This document shows, in pieces, positions 1 through 13,248 of a DNA stretch of 64,000 bases (the first letter of the stretch is position 1; each line of letters begins with the position of its first letter). The stretch covers positions 25,187 to 89,186 of the forward strand of contig UZAN01039461.1 of NCBI GenBank assembly GCA_900618425.1. The letters run 5' to 3'. The notes under the pieces are model-generated. The model did not search any database and had not been told where the DNA came from. It saw only the letters and a list, made by a program, of their open reading frames with translations. This DNA comes from Echinostoma caproni. Lineage: Eukaryota; Platyhelminthes; Trematoda; Plagiorchiida; Echinostomatidae. A program made the position numbers and the translations under genes.

Positions 1-119
1 CACAACATCTAGCGGTTTCTCCAGACGATCTTACTAACCGCAGTGTCGCTGATGGTAATTTTGTCACTGTTCTCTCACGTCCTACCTCGACTACTGTCCA
101 AGTCCCTCCAAATCCTTTA

Positions 120-960
120 TCAGATGAAGCTTTCTTTCGTCCTAGATGCCACAGTTGATGTGCGTAAGCTGATGTGTATAGTAGAACAGGCGTTCGGTTA
201 TACTCTGGAGACCCTAGCCATTCATCTTTATGTGTTGTATCCAAGACACTCGCATTGAAAACTCTAGCTCCATTATCAGATTGACTTCCTCATCAGAAGA
301 ACTTGCAAAGTTTCACCCACGTGACTTTGAGGGCCCCGAGGCTGCGACTTCAGAGTCTTGCTGGTGTTGGTGTGGCTCTCACTGAGAGAGATTAAGCTGC
401 GCTCTAAGAGTGGATCGCAGTTGAAAGCAGATTGCGCGCAGTGAGACTCGGAGGTTCTTGAAAAGTAAACGGCAGTCGCCCCGATAGGCGGTTGTTTGTC
501 GTGTCGGTGTATGCTCCAATGGACTGCAGCCAAGAGACAGTCAAAGACCAATTCGACCAAAAAACTACACGTCCTCTCGCGTAAAGCGAATCGGGCTGAT
601 ATCGTGATTTGAGCAGAATATTTGAATGCTGTAGCAGGCTGTTTGACTTCTAGTGAGGTGCATCTAGGAGATCTTTTCAGACTACATTCCTGTCGCTCGG
701 AAAACATGGAACAGCTGTCGTCTCTATGTTCCGGTCACCGGCTATTTCTCTCCCCTACACACTTCGCATAATCCTACTGCTGATACACCACTTGGCATCT
801 TCCTCCCTCGCGTTAACGAAGAAAACAAATCGATCACATCGCTATGATCCACCAATGGCGGGGCTACATACGAGGGCGCTTATTGTACTGAAGGGCTCCC
901 CTAGAATCCACCCAAGAGTTAGACTGCAGCAAGCCGTACATGTCCTTCGATGGGCGTTCT
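120..960 (+). pseudogene. RTE endonuclease domain, frameshifted
   Basis: The encoded product would nick target DNA to prime reverse transcription. Landmarks in order are a VRKLM...LETLAI stretch near 157-225, CIQDTRIENSSS at about 238-273, VYAPMDCSQETVKDQF from about 505, a degraded AGDFNA-type motif read as AEYLNAVAG at about 610-640, CSGHRLFLSPTHF at about 728-766, and QIDHIAMIHQWRG at about 828-870. The last corresponds to the conserved IDHIAIS...W block of RTE endonucleases. Each block lies in a different frame from at least one neighbour, and several stops intervene. The long minus-strand ORF over 276-707 is a shadow. Similarity is judged by eye and no alignment was run. Confidence 0.8.
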
Positions 961-1269
961 AAACGCGGCGACTGTTAGACTGTCATAAGTTGTCTCTACC
1001 AAGATGCCTAACTGTCCTTTACAATGAGCTAGCTGAAAATCTAGAGCCAACCACTCGATAACATCAACCAACACTAGGCGCTTATTAGGAATGGTCTGCA
1101 TTCTGCTGATTTAGTTAGTCGTGTTCTGACACGACACCCTGGATTTCTGCAGCGAGAATAATAAAGTACTACTCATAACGAAATGTAAACTCAGTGCAAA
1201 TCTATGCAGAGATCGCGGAATCTTTTAGAAGCAAAGCGCATCAGAGAAGGAGCGCTCTGCCGCCGCGGG

Positions 1270-2013
1270 AAATTTTCGTAAGCTGTTTCATTTCATCTGG
1301 GTTATCGGTAGGAAAGCTTTTGGTATGAGAGAAACGATCTGCGAAGAGGACGGCTCACCCTTTCCTAATCAACAGCGACGTCTTGTACTCTGGGCGAAGC
1401 ACTTTGAGGCAGAGTTTAGCTGACCAGCAGCGTCGTTCCTCACACAGCTACTACAGCACACGTCCCATGGTCTCTCTCAACAGATACCCGAGGTGTAAAT
1501 CCGTAAGGAGGTCCAAGACTTGGGAAGTCACAAAGCGCCGGGCTCTGATAGCCCTCCTCCAGGTCCATTCAAAGATGGTGGAGTTAAGCTTGTTAGAGAA
1601 TTTATGGCTCTATTCTCTAAAGTTTGGCACACTGAGGAGTTCTTTTCCCTGTCTTTAAAAAGGACTCACGCAGCGAATGCGTCAAACTTATGAATTTAAG
1701 TCTAATCCCCATAGAATCAGAGCAGTTGGCGTCCGTCATTCTCCGCTTATTGCACATTATGTGCGAAAATTTGGCTGGGTTTCGCGCCGGTAGTGCATAC
1801 ATCGATCGAATTTATAACCTCCGACAGTTTTTAGAGCAGTTTTACGCTTACCACAGACCAACGATGAATGTGTTCTTAGAGATCCATGCATCCCTGGACT
1901 CTGTCGATAGGACCGCAGTGTGGAACTGTTTGTTGAGGAATAGAGTACCTCGGAATTATGTGTTGATCCTCAAATCGGTGTATCCTCATACCTCAGGTTG
2001 GGCTAAGGTGTGA
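1270..2013 (+). pseudogene. RTE linker and N-terminal reverse transcriptase, frameshifted
   Basis: A connector with ETICEEDGSPFPNQQRR and WAKHFEAEF (about 1333-1420) precedes the RT. RT blocks are HKAPGSDSPPPGPFKDGG (about 1529-1582), FPVFKKDSRSEC (about 1643-1680), LSLIPIESEQLASVILR (about 1693-1745), AGFRAGSAYIDRIYNLRQF (about 1774-1835) and FLEIHASLDSVDR (about 1873-1911). The first aspartate expected in motif A (FLD..AAFD) is glutamate here, so the catalytic site is lost in addition to the frameshifts. The reading ends at a stop near 2013 just after a YPHTSG stretch. Confidence 0.85.
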
Positions 2014-5000
2014 GGCCAACATTCACCACACTACGGTTTCTGTTGGAGCTCAAATTTCCCATGGAGGATGTTATATAAAATGACTCACTACTTATCAGCA
2101 ACTCGACAAATGCTAGTAACTGTGTACCAGGTGCTTTCAGGGATATTGATTCGAGACTTTCCCTTAAGCAAAGATGAGTTACGAGCATGAAAGAGTTTGT
2201 GAAAAATTTCTGTCATATGCCAAAAAGAGACATCTGTAGAAACCACAAAACCTTTCCCTGGTCAGGAACTGAGAGCCGCATTCGGCAGCAACCAGTTCCG
2301 CCGGTGATTGACCCTAAGTGGCCCATCACTCCTGTACACGGTGGCCATTTCATCTAGAAGAACACAGTGCGTAAAACCTAGGTGGTCAGTGTGCGTTAGT
2401 CACCTCATTACAGATCGTTGCTCTTAAAAATAAAATAAAGAAGTGAAATTAGATTGCGTCAAGTTACGAGATCCAGTAACTGATCTGACAAAATACTCAG
2501 CATGGAGTCCTTTGGATTTTCATGCAATCTGTACGACAAAATAGATTTTTTTATTTGGGTTTAACCAGAAACTGATCACAATTAATACATTCCGTTAAAT
2601 GCTAAGCTTGACGAGTCTATTAGGAAAAAAGATGGAAATTCAACCGTTAGTCAATTTTTATAGCAATCAAACCAAAAAGGAAGAGAAAAAGAAACATTTA
2701 TTAATGATGATTGAGATGCAACACTCATACTGTCTAAATTAGTTTCGCGTTTCGTGAACCACGAAATGATTTCACTTATGAAAGACTGTCGTCTTTATTT
2801 CTTGGATGGTATTCAATACATTCTTGATCGCACTATATTATCAGTTTATAACCCACTGATGATGCGAGGAAGCGAAACATGGTCCCTATGGAATAAAGTA
2901 GCTTAGAGCTGGCCCATCCCCAGGTAGCGTACAGGGCAGCGACAGCCAGTTTGCAGACAGCCGTGAATATGTTGTGGCTATGCTCATTAAAAAAGCGGTC
3001 CAATGCCCAATTATTGTGTTCGAGGAAGTGGTAAGTTTACTACTGGACAGTGGTTTTCCGCACAAAACTACACAAACATATGTGAACAGGGCCTTGACGT
3101 GGCGAATGTGGCTCGTTACCAAATACAGGCCTTACTATTGGTCGAATTCCATATCCTTGACAAGATTAACCAAATGTAGTCATTGAACTATACAAATGTT
3201 CACCAGTTTAACTCAGTTTTTGCGAAGTAGTATTTTTTTCATCGGTAGTTTTCTTTTAAATAGACAAATGCCATGCTTTTGTGAAAATTCAGGTAATCCC
3301 CCATAGTGTCAAGCAATATTTCAAATGAGGTAGATCACATAAAGAAAATACATTCAACCAACCCAAAAGTTTAAATTCCAATTCAACTGTTGGAACCGGT
3401 GCACCTAACTTGCGCGGAAAGGTTCGACATCTGGACTGAACAAATACCTATGGAGAAGCATGCGCTACGAGTGAAAATGAAATTACACTTACATCGGAGG
3501 AAGCTGGCATTTTTATTTATTTCTTGTGAGTATTATTTGATACTCACTTGCTGAGATCCTCTTCGACAGAAACATGAAAATTTATTGAAGGAGCGCATGA
3601 TTTAAAGAAATGATCATCTCTTATGAGCATAATTGCTCAATGAGGGGAAAGCTTAATTATAGCAACTAATCACATCAATTATTAAACCGGATGTGTGCTT
3701 AACTTATAGTAACCATACGTCTGTCACCAATATGACTTCCAGGTCTTAGTCGTCCTCCGCTTAAAAATAGTCACTCTTCAGACGAAAACGAAGTTTCACC
3801 CGACTCAAAAGACCATAGAATAGCATAATTGTATTTCCCGATTTAATGCCGTACTGGAGTACGAACCGAAATCCTCAGGTCTCTTAATAATGTTTGCTTC
3901 AATGAAAGCGAAATTAATGAGTGCTGCAGGCAGATGAGCATTGCCTCCGTCCAAAAAACCTGTAAATATTAGCTCGAATGGTCGTCCTCAGATTCTTCTT
4001 GAAGAACTATGGAATGTTCATTTCGAATTGCCCTAATTCACAAATCATTTCATTTACAATTATCTGACTTCTTATGGAATGATAAGATGTACATTGTATT
4101 TTTTCTATTTTCACTTCAATTCGGTTGACTTCTCGGAGAGCATAAACCGGCTTCATGCAAAGTTCGATAAAAGTTTCATCCAAGGGACACCATAGGAATC
4201 GTAAGGATTTAGGAGGTTAGCGAACCTCTAACCTTTGCGCAATCAAACGCGAACTGCAAGTCAGTAGCGTTTTAGGGCCCGGTTTCAGTGGCTCCTTAGA
4301 ACTTCATTAGCCGTTCGATAGATGTGGATTCACCGTAGGGCTTCGTGTATCTCTACTGATTGGAGACTAATCCTTTCCTAGCCGTTGGTGTAGAAGATCT
4401 GGCCATCCAACTAGGAATTAAGTGCTATCATAACTGACCCACTTTCAAACTAAGGTATTTAGGTTACAGGTACTCACAAAATGATTCAATCAACCTGGTG
4501 AGTGGTTAGACCTGGGTCTGTCCCCTTATGCATGTTTCCGCATATTGGAACCATATTTGAGATTTGGATAAATGATAGACGCCAAACAAGTCTATATTGT
4601 ACGGGTCACACTAGCCTACCAGCTCAGGTACAACTTACAGCCCATATTTTTCACATTGCTAGGGCTTTTCACGTGTTTCCTCAACCACAGTAAGGTAGAA
4701 CCAACTTTCTTTTCTATTGAAAATTTTTGATCTCATTTACCTCTAACAATTTGCGGTGCAACCTTACACGCTCATCTCCCACAACCTTAAAATGTTAACA
4801 CTGGACGGTAAGATTGTTACCTTGAATTTTCAGATTATACTGGTGAGCCAGATCCAGCGGTGGACGATGCGTCTCAGATTTTTCCACAGTAGACCTGATC
4901 TACCACACTTCCCACGATCCGCTGAATTTAGTATGGTGCCAAATTAACGAGGAACACAAGCATTCCTCCAGAGCTGGAGAACCCTTCAATGCAGCCGACA

Positions 5001-5783
5001 TTTATCCATGTTACAACGAAAACAACAGCAACAAAGGATGCGGCCTCAATTCCAGGCTGTGCGGGCCACTTGAGTCCAAAGTATATACACCACATATATA
5101 TCGACAAAACCAAACGGGACAGTTAATTACACCACTCTGATTGTTATCTGCATTAATGTACCAGAGGTGACAGCAACTTCACTGAAGGAGAGACAAGTGG
5201 AAGAGCTTGGTTACTGGACTGCAATATGCAATAAAATAAACATGGACGTTTACCCAATGAATGTCGTATGCCTCCTACGCTAACCGTCCTCACCTCAGAC
5301 CGGGGAACCCAGACTACTACCCAGACTACTACTGACTTGACTTGACTGCTTCACTCTAATTTGAAGCAAAAAAGTGTGGAGACCTTTCTTCTTTCGGGTT
5401 ACCTTCTTGGAAAAGCTTTGATTCAGAAAAGAATACTTTCTGATCGACCGTGGACCGAACGTATGCTCAATCACACGAAATCATTAGATGCACGTGGGTG
5501 GGGGAATAAGCGAGTTTTATTGATCAACTGACTCCCTAAATTAAGCGAATCTGAATGCCAACAAAATGACTGTGAAAAATGGGGGTTCATTCAACAGCTG
5601 ATTTGACACCGCATTGTTTTCACCACCTCAGTCAGCTGACTTCCGTGTTGCGCAAACTACCGTGGAAACGGTCCGAGGATTACGAAAGTAACCCTCAGTA
5701 CCTCGGAAATGGTCACATCGACCTTGCAGGCATAGTATAAAAACAGAAGAAGAGGACCACCAGGATTACGCCTCAGAACACTG
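2014..5783. other. Unassigned AT-rich DNA
   Basis: No gene or clear element is seen here. A short plus-strand reading at about 2841-2890 (VYN then GSETWSLW) resembles the distal RTE motif around L.YGCETW, and may be a remnant of the element to the left. A direct duplication of a CCCAGACTACTA-like unit lies near 5311-5335. The remaining short ORFs have no recognisable motifs. Confidence 0.4.
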
Positions 5784-6803
5784 TTGAATAGTGAGCTAAA
5801 ACGATGTCCGCAGTTAGAAAACCAAAGTTCCACTTCCCTCTACTTCTTCGGGAGCTCACAGCAGCAGAACCGATTCCCCAAAAAACTACTGCCAGCTGAC
5901 AGTAGAGTGGTCGGCATTATTAACGATTCGAAACCCAGCGGATTCCTAAACAGACGCTCCCTAACTTGTTTTTACACAAATGCACAAGGCTTCCTTAGCA
6001 AACTCCCTGAGGTTCAAATGCGCTTACAAACTGTTCAGTGGGACCTTGCTGCCATTACCGAAACTTGGTTGACTGCCGTTATTCTGGATTCGGAATTGCA
6101 TCTATCCGGAATGTCACTGCTGAGGTATGATCGTTCTGCACGAGGTGGCGGTGTGCTGCTATATTTCCGCAGCAACCTTCAATGTGAACCCCTCGATCTC
6201 TTCAATGCAGCCCCCGACGCAGTTTGGTGCACAAAGAGGCTGTCCAAAAATAGCAGTTGTTTGATCGGTGTAGTCTACCGCCCTCCCGCATCCTCAGACT
6301 TAGCTAAAGAGACTTTCTTGTAGGCTATGAGAAACGCTGTCTCAACAAAGTTTACTCGTGTTCTCATAATGGGGGACTTTAATTGTCCCAATTTTATAAA
6401 AGGCCAGACCTGTCACTACCCTTTCGAGCGAAACTGATCACACTTTGTAGACTCATATCCGATGTATAATCGCTTGAAGAATCCCACCAGATTTGGAACA
6501 GGCCACCAACCATCAACATTGGACCTGGTATTGACAAGCGAGGAGCTTATGGTCAAAATAACGTCTCCATCAGGACGAAGCGACCATGCAATTATGCTTC
6601 TCGATTACATTTACCACGCCTCAATAGAAATATGNGCTACTGTCAAACAATGGACACAACCAGAAGAGCAGCTAGATCCACTGGAGTCCTGGAAAAGATT
6701 CATTGAAATACTAACAGAACTCAAAACGGTCGCCACAAAAACTAAGCCTGTCGGTGCGTTACTTACACGATTATCACCTATTCGTAGTCGAACCAAGAAA
6801 TAG
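5784..6803 (+). pseudogene. Endonuclease domain of the CR1-like element
   Basis: The region encodes the EEP-type nuclease of the element. Motifs read in order are CFYTNAQGFLSKLPE, ITETWL, RYDRSARGGGVLLYF, GVVYRPP (end of the first frame, near 6285), then after a stop GDFNCPNF (about 6370-6395), PSTLDLVLTSEEL (about 6510-6550) and GRSDHAIMLL (about 6575-6605). These correspond to the N, E, RGGGV, YRPP, GDFN, LDLV and SDH signatures of non-LTR endonucleases. Position 6635 is an ambiguous base. At least two frame interruptions make the copy non-functional. Confidence 0.87.
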
Positions 6804-7186
6804 ATGTCACAGAGAAATTTCTCCAGGCTAGAGTTCAGAAGATATCCAATCGCCGACACTTGGGATAACTGTATCTTGTTGAGAAACCTTTGTGTAAAAG
6901 TAGTGCGAGAGGATAAACGAAGATTTCCAGAAACTCTGGCACACTAATGTATTGCCAATCCAAAGCTATTGTTTAATCATGTAAATGCTACCATAAAAGT
7001 GAAATATGGAATACCGGCACTAAGGCATGCAGGACGCGTTTCCCTTACTACTGCTGAAGCAGCCGAATTCCTAAAAGTCCAGTTCTACAAAGTGTTCACT
7101 GCAGATAACAAAGGCTGATTACAGCTTCCACACCGGTGCGTCGGAATTCATCTCCAGGGGAAGACAACATCCGTCCATAGACTCTG

Positions 7187-8577
7187 ATGGCCTTGGAAAA
7201 TTACATATATGAAATAATTGCCCATTTATACCAAAGAATGTTTGACAAGACGAAGATTCCTCACTCCTGGAAACACGGCATCATTTCGCCTGTTTACAAA
7301 GGTGGCTGCAGAAGTGATCATGCGAACTACCGTCCAGTTACACTTCTTGTTCTGTCAAAAGTAATAGAATCGATTGTTGCTGATACTCTGATGGATCATT
7401 TCGAAAAGCATAACATACTTTCGCCCGCCCAACACGGGTTTTGAAGGAAACGCTTGTGCACCACAAACCTGCTACCTGCACGAGATGAATGGAAAAAATC
7501 AGTCGACGCAGCACAGGCAGTAGACGTAGACTGCTAAAACTTCCCCAAAGCTTTTGACAGGGTTAACCACCATATATTGCTGCGCCAGCCCCATAATTAC
7601 GGTGTCCGAGGACTGCTACTCGACTGGATTGAGGAATTTCTTCGACAACGTACCGTATCGGTTCTAGTTATGGTTCTCTGTCGGGAATGATTGCGTCTGT
7701 CCGTGGAGTTCCACAAGGATCCGTACTCGGACCGTACCTTTTCTTAGCATTCATAAACGACCTACCAGATATCTTTGGAGAAAAGGCATTGTTTTTCGCT
7801 GATGACGCCAAAACATTGAGGACGGTAAAATATCCTGAAGATTATGAAACCTTACAGGAAACTCTCGACGCACCTTACCAATGGTCTATCATTAATGACA
7901 TCGAATTGAACGTTGAAAAATGCAAGGTTGTATCGCTGTGCCACCGGGGTAGCTTTCCATACTTACTTGGAACTCAGCCATTGCCGCCACCAAACGAAAA
8001 GGACCTGGGAGTTATCGTTAATGAGGATCTAGGATGTTCCACACATTGCGTTCAAGTGTCATCAAAGGCTATAAAACACGTTGGATTACTAAAACTCGTT
8101 TTTTTGGGTCATTCGAAGCAGACCTATTGCCCAGTTTATTATCAGTATACATTACACCACACACCGAGTATGCTATAAAGGCTTGGAATCCGTGGCTGAT
8201 ACGCGAACAAAAGGCACTTGAACGTCCGCAGACAACAGCAACCAAAATGGTCAAAGGTTTACAATCTAAGACCTGCGATGAAAGACTGCGAATTCTCGAA
8301 CTCTACTCGTCTGAATACCGTCGACATGATCCTCGTTTATCAAATACTAAATCAACCTAACCTCCCGTGTAGTACTCTACTAACACTGTCCAGGAAAGGT
8401 CACCTCGGAGGACGTCCGTTTAAATGTTTTGCTCTAAAAGAGCCGACTCGACTGCAGGCGTCGCTCTTTCAACCTCAGAGTTCATAATACCTTCAAACTG
8501 TTTGTGCTCCAACCATCGATTCATTCAAGTCACGACTGGATAAAGCACTGAAACACCGAATTGTTAAGCGCCCGTGA
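7187..8577 (+). pseudogene. Reverse transcriptase and C-terminal tail of the CR1-like element
   Basis: The first RT block has WKHGIISPVYKGG and NYRPVTLL (about 7269-7355). After a TGA, FPKAFDRVNHH (about 7541-7573) gives motif A in another frame. The longest segment, 7687-8178, carries RGVPQGSVLGPYLF and FFADDAKT, the catalytic motif C. A frameshift near 8060-8100 moves the thumb region to the frame of 8034-8360, and a second shift leads to the FNLRV...SRLDKALKHR tail ending near 8577. The palm motifs are intact individually, but no single frame spans them. Confidence 0.87.
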
Positions 8578-8665
8578 GTGAACGTTATTATTTGCTATTC
8601 ATTTGTACTGCCAACCGAACTGAGTGTTTACAGATCCTATGGGATTCAATAAATATCAGCTTTGT

Positions 8666-10261
8666 AATTTACCCATAATAACAATTTGAATTTGGTCTGC
8701 AGTGCAGTACTGTTTCCAATTCTGTTTACACATGTAAAAGCCCACTGAAATCCGCAATCAAAAAGCACAAATCGTTCCAGCCGGTTCAAATATAGACAGA
8801 TTTTAATTATATACATCGAGGATCCTTTCTATTTATCGTTTTTTCTTGGTTACCTTCGGCGTTATTCGTAACACAGGTATGAAATCGGTAGGGTTTAAGA
8901 TTCTAAAGCATATGGTTATTTGAGCTCACATGGTGCCAGTTGCAGTTCACACTCAATAAAATACGATGCAAGTGAATAAATTCTTGTTTCTTTGCGACGA
9001 CAGGACAGCGGTCAGTTGTACAGATAATGGTGTTGAGTGCGTACAGTAATTAGAATCAATGCGTTGAAACATGTGATGAAATATCACAACACGGTATTAT
9101 TGTGCACAAATTGGCAGTGAGGAGGGGGGGGGCGCGTGTCATACCAATGGAAAACCGAGGCGTATGAAGTGCACGGAGCATGACATTTGGGAGCAGCGCT
9201 AAAAGCTCGATTGTCTGCGTAAAGGGAAACGAGCAGAAGGACGGAGTGAAGTTATTGGTTTAGGGTACGTTCAACCAGTGGAAACCTGAGTACAAGTTAT
9301 CACGAAGATGAACATTGGATAACAAAATGGTGGTCTGGTGTTCAACTCCTAACCCCTCGGGAATCAACGATTCCATGTGGTTTTCATGATGATTTCATGT
9401 GATTAATCCTTGAAACCATGTACCTCACCGGCAATCTTATTTGTTATTCGGTTCATATTTTTACATGCCTCTCGGTCAATTATTGTTATTCTTCTAATAT
9501 GGTAATCTCTTATTAGTTTTGCTTGCCTGCGATAAAAACCCTACGATCTTACGTCAGTGCATTGGGGTTATTTCATGCCTTTGTGGAATTGGGCGTGATA
9601 AAATAATAAAATCGATCTGGAGAAATTTTCCCGATTTGTTCATTCACTGTGGTCATGGAACCCAAAAGCCCGGAATAACCTAATAACCATTGCCTGAGCT
9701 ACATCCGTTATAGAAACTGTGTAACTCACTTCCCAGTGGTCTATTCGGTAGCATACTGAGTTGGCGGACTGCCACTGCTAAAAATACTCAACATTGAAAT
9801 AATTTTGCATGTATGTGTTTATCATTTTTGAATCCAACTTTCCTTACTTCATATTGTTCGTCTACTCGTTCTATTAACTGATTTGAACAACAAAATATGA
9901 TGTCTTTCGAATTGTTTTTTCTGAAATAAATCACATCAAACTTGTAGTATCTTTTGTATGTTCCAAACTACCGCTTGTATTGGCGCCGTCCGAAACGATC
10001 AAACACAGTCAAACGGCTCTCATGTGCATCATTTTATTATAAATGTAAAATCTGTTTCATATTTAGATCGATATGCTCCAAATTAAGTGTGCAGAGTGCC
10101 GCCTAAATACGAGATATATATTATTTTTACTGTCCACCTCGGAAAGATTCCGGGGGTAATGGTTGGTCTGCAAAGGAGCCTCCGATTTCCTAAAATTCTC
10201 ATATTTATGTGTAAACTTTACTTTCTTATTTGTTAGATAGAATGGGCTATACAGAGTCAGT
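8666..10261. other. Unassigned DNA with a G-run
   Basis: No coding signal or recognisable repeat was seen beyond a purine/G tract at about 9119-9134. The sequence is AT-rich with only short random ORFs. Confidence 0.4.
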
Positions 10262-10400
10262 GAGTAGCGCTTAATACTGTACAGCTATTTTATCCACGTT
10301 GGGAGTCATCAACACTACAAACCCTAGGAGTCCATCGGGATTCAAATCAGTGCATGAGCAGTTGTTAACCCAACACCCCAACCACTTGGACTATGGAGGC
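10262..10400 (-). mobile_element. Degenerate tRNA-derived retroposon with hammerhead remnant
   Basis: Read on the minus strand, a box A-like AGTCCAAGTGGTT (plus 10377-10392 complement) is followed by a box B-like GATTTGAATCCCG (about 10337-10350) and then a hammerhead-like core (10287-10312). The core reads TTGATGA, a stem II region, then ATAAAAT in place of CGAAAC, followed by AGCTGTACAGT. The order box A, box B, ribozyme is that of the Sm-alpha-type retroposon of schistosomes (family knowledge). Core positions C3 and G12 are mutated, so it should be inactive. Confidence 0.55.
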
Positions 10401-13248
10401 TGGCGCTTGCCGCAAATCAACGCTAAATATTAAACATTCGTCCATCTCTTCTACTCTGGGACAGGGAAATAAAACTCGCTCGTTGAATTTTATTAATGAT
10501 AAGAATTGCCATGCCACAACATAGCAAAGTGTGGCGGAACCCAAAGTCACTGATTTGTTCGTGAATATAAAAGTCGCTTGCGATTATCGAGTAGTTAAGG
10601 TTACAATCAGGTTACAACTGGGAGGCAGGGCATTCACATTTCGCCCCAGATTTGCATTCCCCTGGACAACCTTTCGATTTACCTTAGCCCACTTCCTGAG
10701 AATTGAATGTACAACTACCTTGTCACGGAAGGGAAGAAGAATGTAAAAAAGAATGTATTGCCGTTGTCATGGGAGAAGATGGGGGTCCAAATCTCCGAGA
10801 TAATTTCGGTCTGGAATATACGCGTTACAGTTACAAGTCAACGAATCATGAGTAAACAATATTGATCAATCAAAAACCATGAGTTTTTACACAGGAGCTC
10901 GGTGATGAGGAGAATACGAACGGCAATTGGTTACTGCTTATTTAGCCAATAATATTTCTTTGTGAATATTATTTAACCCCCTTATTTCTTTCACTAAAGT
11001 AACCCCTACCTCTGTGGCTCTTGTACTGGTTTTGAGAGATTTTGGCAATTGATCAGCATTGTGGCTCCACGATTCGATTACAATTGTGATTTCAATTCTT
11101 GGTTCGCACATATTCTGAATAACAGAAAACTTTTGATGATTCTTTTCAAGGTGATTCGAAACTTTATTGTTCTACTGTCACGTATTGCGTCAAAAGTCCA
11201 TCGACAAGCGTGTAATCGGATGGAAGGGAACAGAGATGAAAGGATAAGAAGCAAATCTCTGTGATCGGGTAGTCACAAAAGATCGCACGTTTCCCCGAAT
11301 CCTACTGAGTTTTTCCTTTGTGTACACGTAGGTTTCAGGATTAATTAGAACGGGGTGGTCGGCTGCACACTAATCGGTTCCTGTATCCGGGAGAAGGATC
11401 AAATTAAAACCCTTTCAGTCAAATATAACTATTCCTTCGACAGTTACATAACGATAACTCTGTGTGTGTGCCTTGGGGGGGGGGAGAAGCTTCAACTTGA
11501 ACAGAGATAATGTCAAACCTTATTGGCATGAAAACTTACAATAGGATGATTAGATTCTGGTTCGATGGTAATGTTAACAAGGCGTGTTTAGCATGTGTGG
11601 GAAACAATTTCGTTTGTTTGATAACCGACTGACTTGATTCTCCCACCCAGGGAGAACAAATGCCTGTCTGTGCATGCCTAGTTTCACTTCCATTGACAGT
11701 TTTCAACGAATTCTTTTTGCACGGTTTGTTTGTCAAGGAATTTTTGTAACTAGATGAAGTCACATGATTGGTTTACAGAGTAAAAATCGTCATTTGATTA
11801 GGAAGAATGTAGAACTATCCGATGCTCCGAGATGCCATCGTGTCTGCGAGTTTTACGCAAGAAAGTCACTGATGTGCAGAGGTAAAAATCTTTGTTATTC
11901 GTTACGAATTGCTTCGCGATACATGGAGACCCAGGCTGAGGGAGGTGTAGAGTGAAAGAAAAAGATAGTTGTCCAGCCCCACGAAATTGAATGCCTTTTT
12001 ACTCAGTTTGAGGTAACCAATAGACAAAGGAAGCTTTTTCAAATGATTAGAAATCACAGAGTGGATATAGAAATCAAATCTGGAGACATGCATGCGATCG
12101 TCTCCAATTCCACTTTGAGTGAATTTAATAGTTCGATTCTTAGACCTACAAGTCCTTCATGAATCCACATGACATTAAATGGAGCGATCGTTCAATAATG
12201 AGTCTAACTGTATCTGCGTTAAAACAACTAAAACAGCATTCTGTTGTGCACCTTCAACAATGTACCTTTGGTAGCCTTATATTCCCTAGGTGAAATTTCG
12301 TTTCTAGCATTCGACTGGTGTAACATGTGCTGGCATCTGGCCAGGGGATAGCCAAGGCTGATGTTTTCCGTGATTAGATTCATCAGTTTAGTTTCAGTTT
12401 GGAGGAGCTATAAAGCTGAAAGCAGTATCTCCCTCTCTCTCCTAAATTTAGTAAGTGCGGAAGCTCATGTCATTAAATCATATTGTTCGTTATAATGTTT
12501 ATGAAAGTATTTTAGATTATTTCATTTTCAAGCTAATCCAATTCCATTTGTTAGTCGAAGCTTCATGGCGGAATGATGAGGATTTATCCGACAGCACCAA
12601 GAAAAACCACAGCATCGGATGAAAGATGGGGCTTGAAGATGGATTAACGCACACGTTCTAGATTTGGGGCACTCAGTGGAAATGAGAACCGCGTTTGGCA
12701 AATCATACAGGGTTCCTTCGAACCGATAAATATAAGTACGCTTCAAACGTCACTGGAGGCCGAATCACTTAACGTATCACTTTGCAATCCTGAGTTCGGT
12801 TCACGACAAAACTTCTCTCAAATCCTTGAGACTCCTATGGTGAACAGTTGATTTACCTCACCTGTGGATTGAATTGCTTGAGAAACAATATACACTTGTT
12901 TCGGACCCTTGGATGATTTTATCTTATCAGGGTAATTATGATGGGACATACTGAACAGACTCATCTGTTTTGACTTACCGTTTATCATCATAGTTTTCGA
13001 TTATACCCTGATCCGAAGTTGAATTAATCATTGTTATTTCCTCTTGTTCTCCGTTCTATTCAGTGACCAGTTTAGGAACCGGTGGCTGTTTACTTTTACC
13101 TGTCCCTCGCTTAATTTCTGGTGTTAAAGTTAATAATATTATCGTCTCGTGCATCATATTGTATTAATGTCTTCGAAAACTCGCTTTCTGTATTTTTCAT
13201 TGATTCCCAGTATGAGAGTAGTGAAGGATGTGACTAAATTATATCAAA
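10401..13248. other. Unassigned DNA
   Basis: No gene was recognised. There is a short G-run near 11476-11484 and scattered short ORFs without motifs. The 12528-12746 minus-strand ORF was inspected and has no recognisable domain. Confidence 0.35.

Larger units (their letters stand above)
43..2013 (+). mobile_element. RTE-type non-LTR retrotransposon, 5-prime part (EN plus start of RT), decayed
   Basis: This is a target-primed retrotransposon relic. Across all three plus frames I can read, in the expected order, an apurinic-type endonuclease, a linker and the first third of a reverse transcriptase. The order and wording match the RTE elements abundant in trematodes (family knowledge). Frame changes and stops occur throughout, so it makes no protein. 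The element enters from the left window edge. Recognisable homology stops near 2013, before the catalytic YADD box. A weak echo further down (GSETW at about 2841-2890) may be part of its distal RT. Insertions or a deletion probably separate the two. Confidence 0.85.
5784..8665 (+). mobile_element. CR1/jockey-like non-LTR retrotransposon, near full-length ORF2, decayed
   Basis: A single plus-strand element with endonuclease, linker, reverse transcriptase and C-terminal tail in the canonical order. The reading is broken by stops (for example TAG near 6322 and TGA near 6437) and frameshifts. It ends with a FFNLRV...FKSRLDKAL-like tail and a stop near 8577. An AATAAA lies at about 8648-8653 in a short 3-prime UTR. 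The true 5-prime end and any ORF1 lie upstream of 5784 and were not recognised. The clade assignment (CR1/jockey group rather than RTE) is by motif style only. Confidence 0.85.

Noticed and set aside
276..707. 143-codon minus-strand ORF at the left end
   Set aside because: It is antisense to the RTE endonuclease, which accounts for the sequence. It is a shadow frame.
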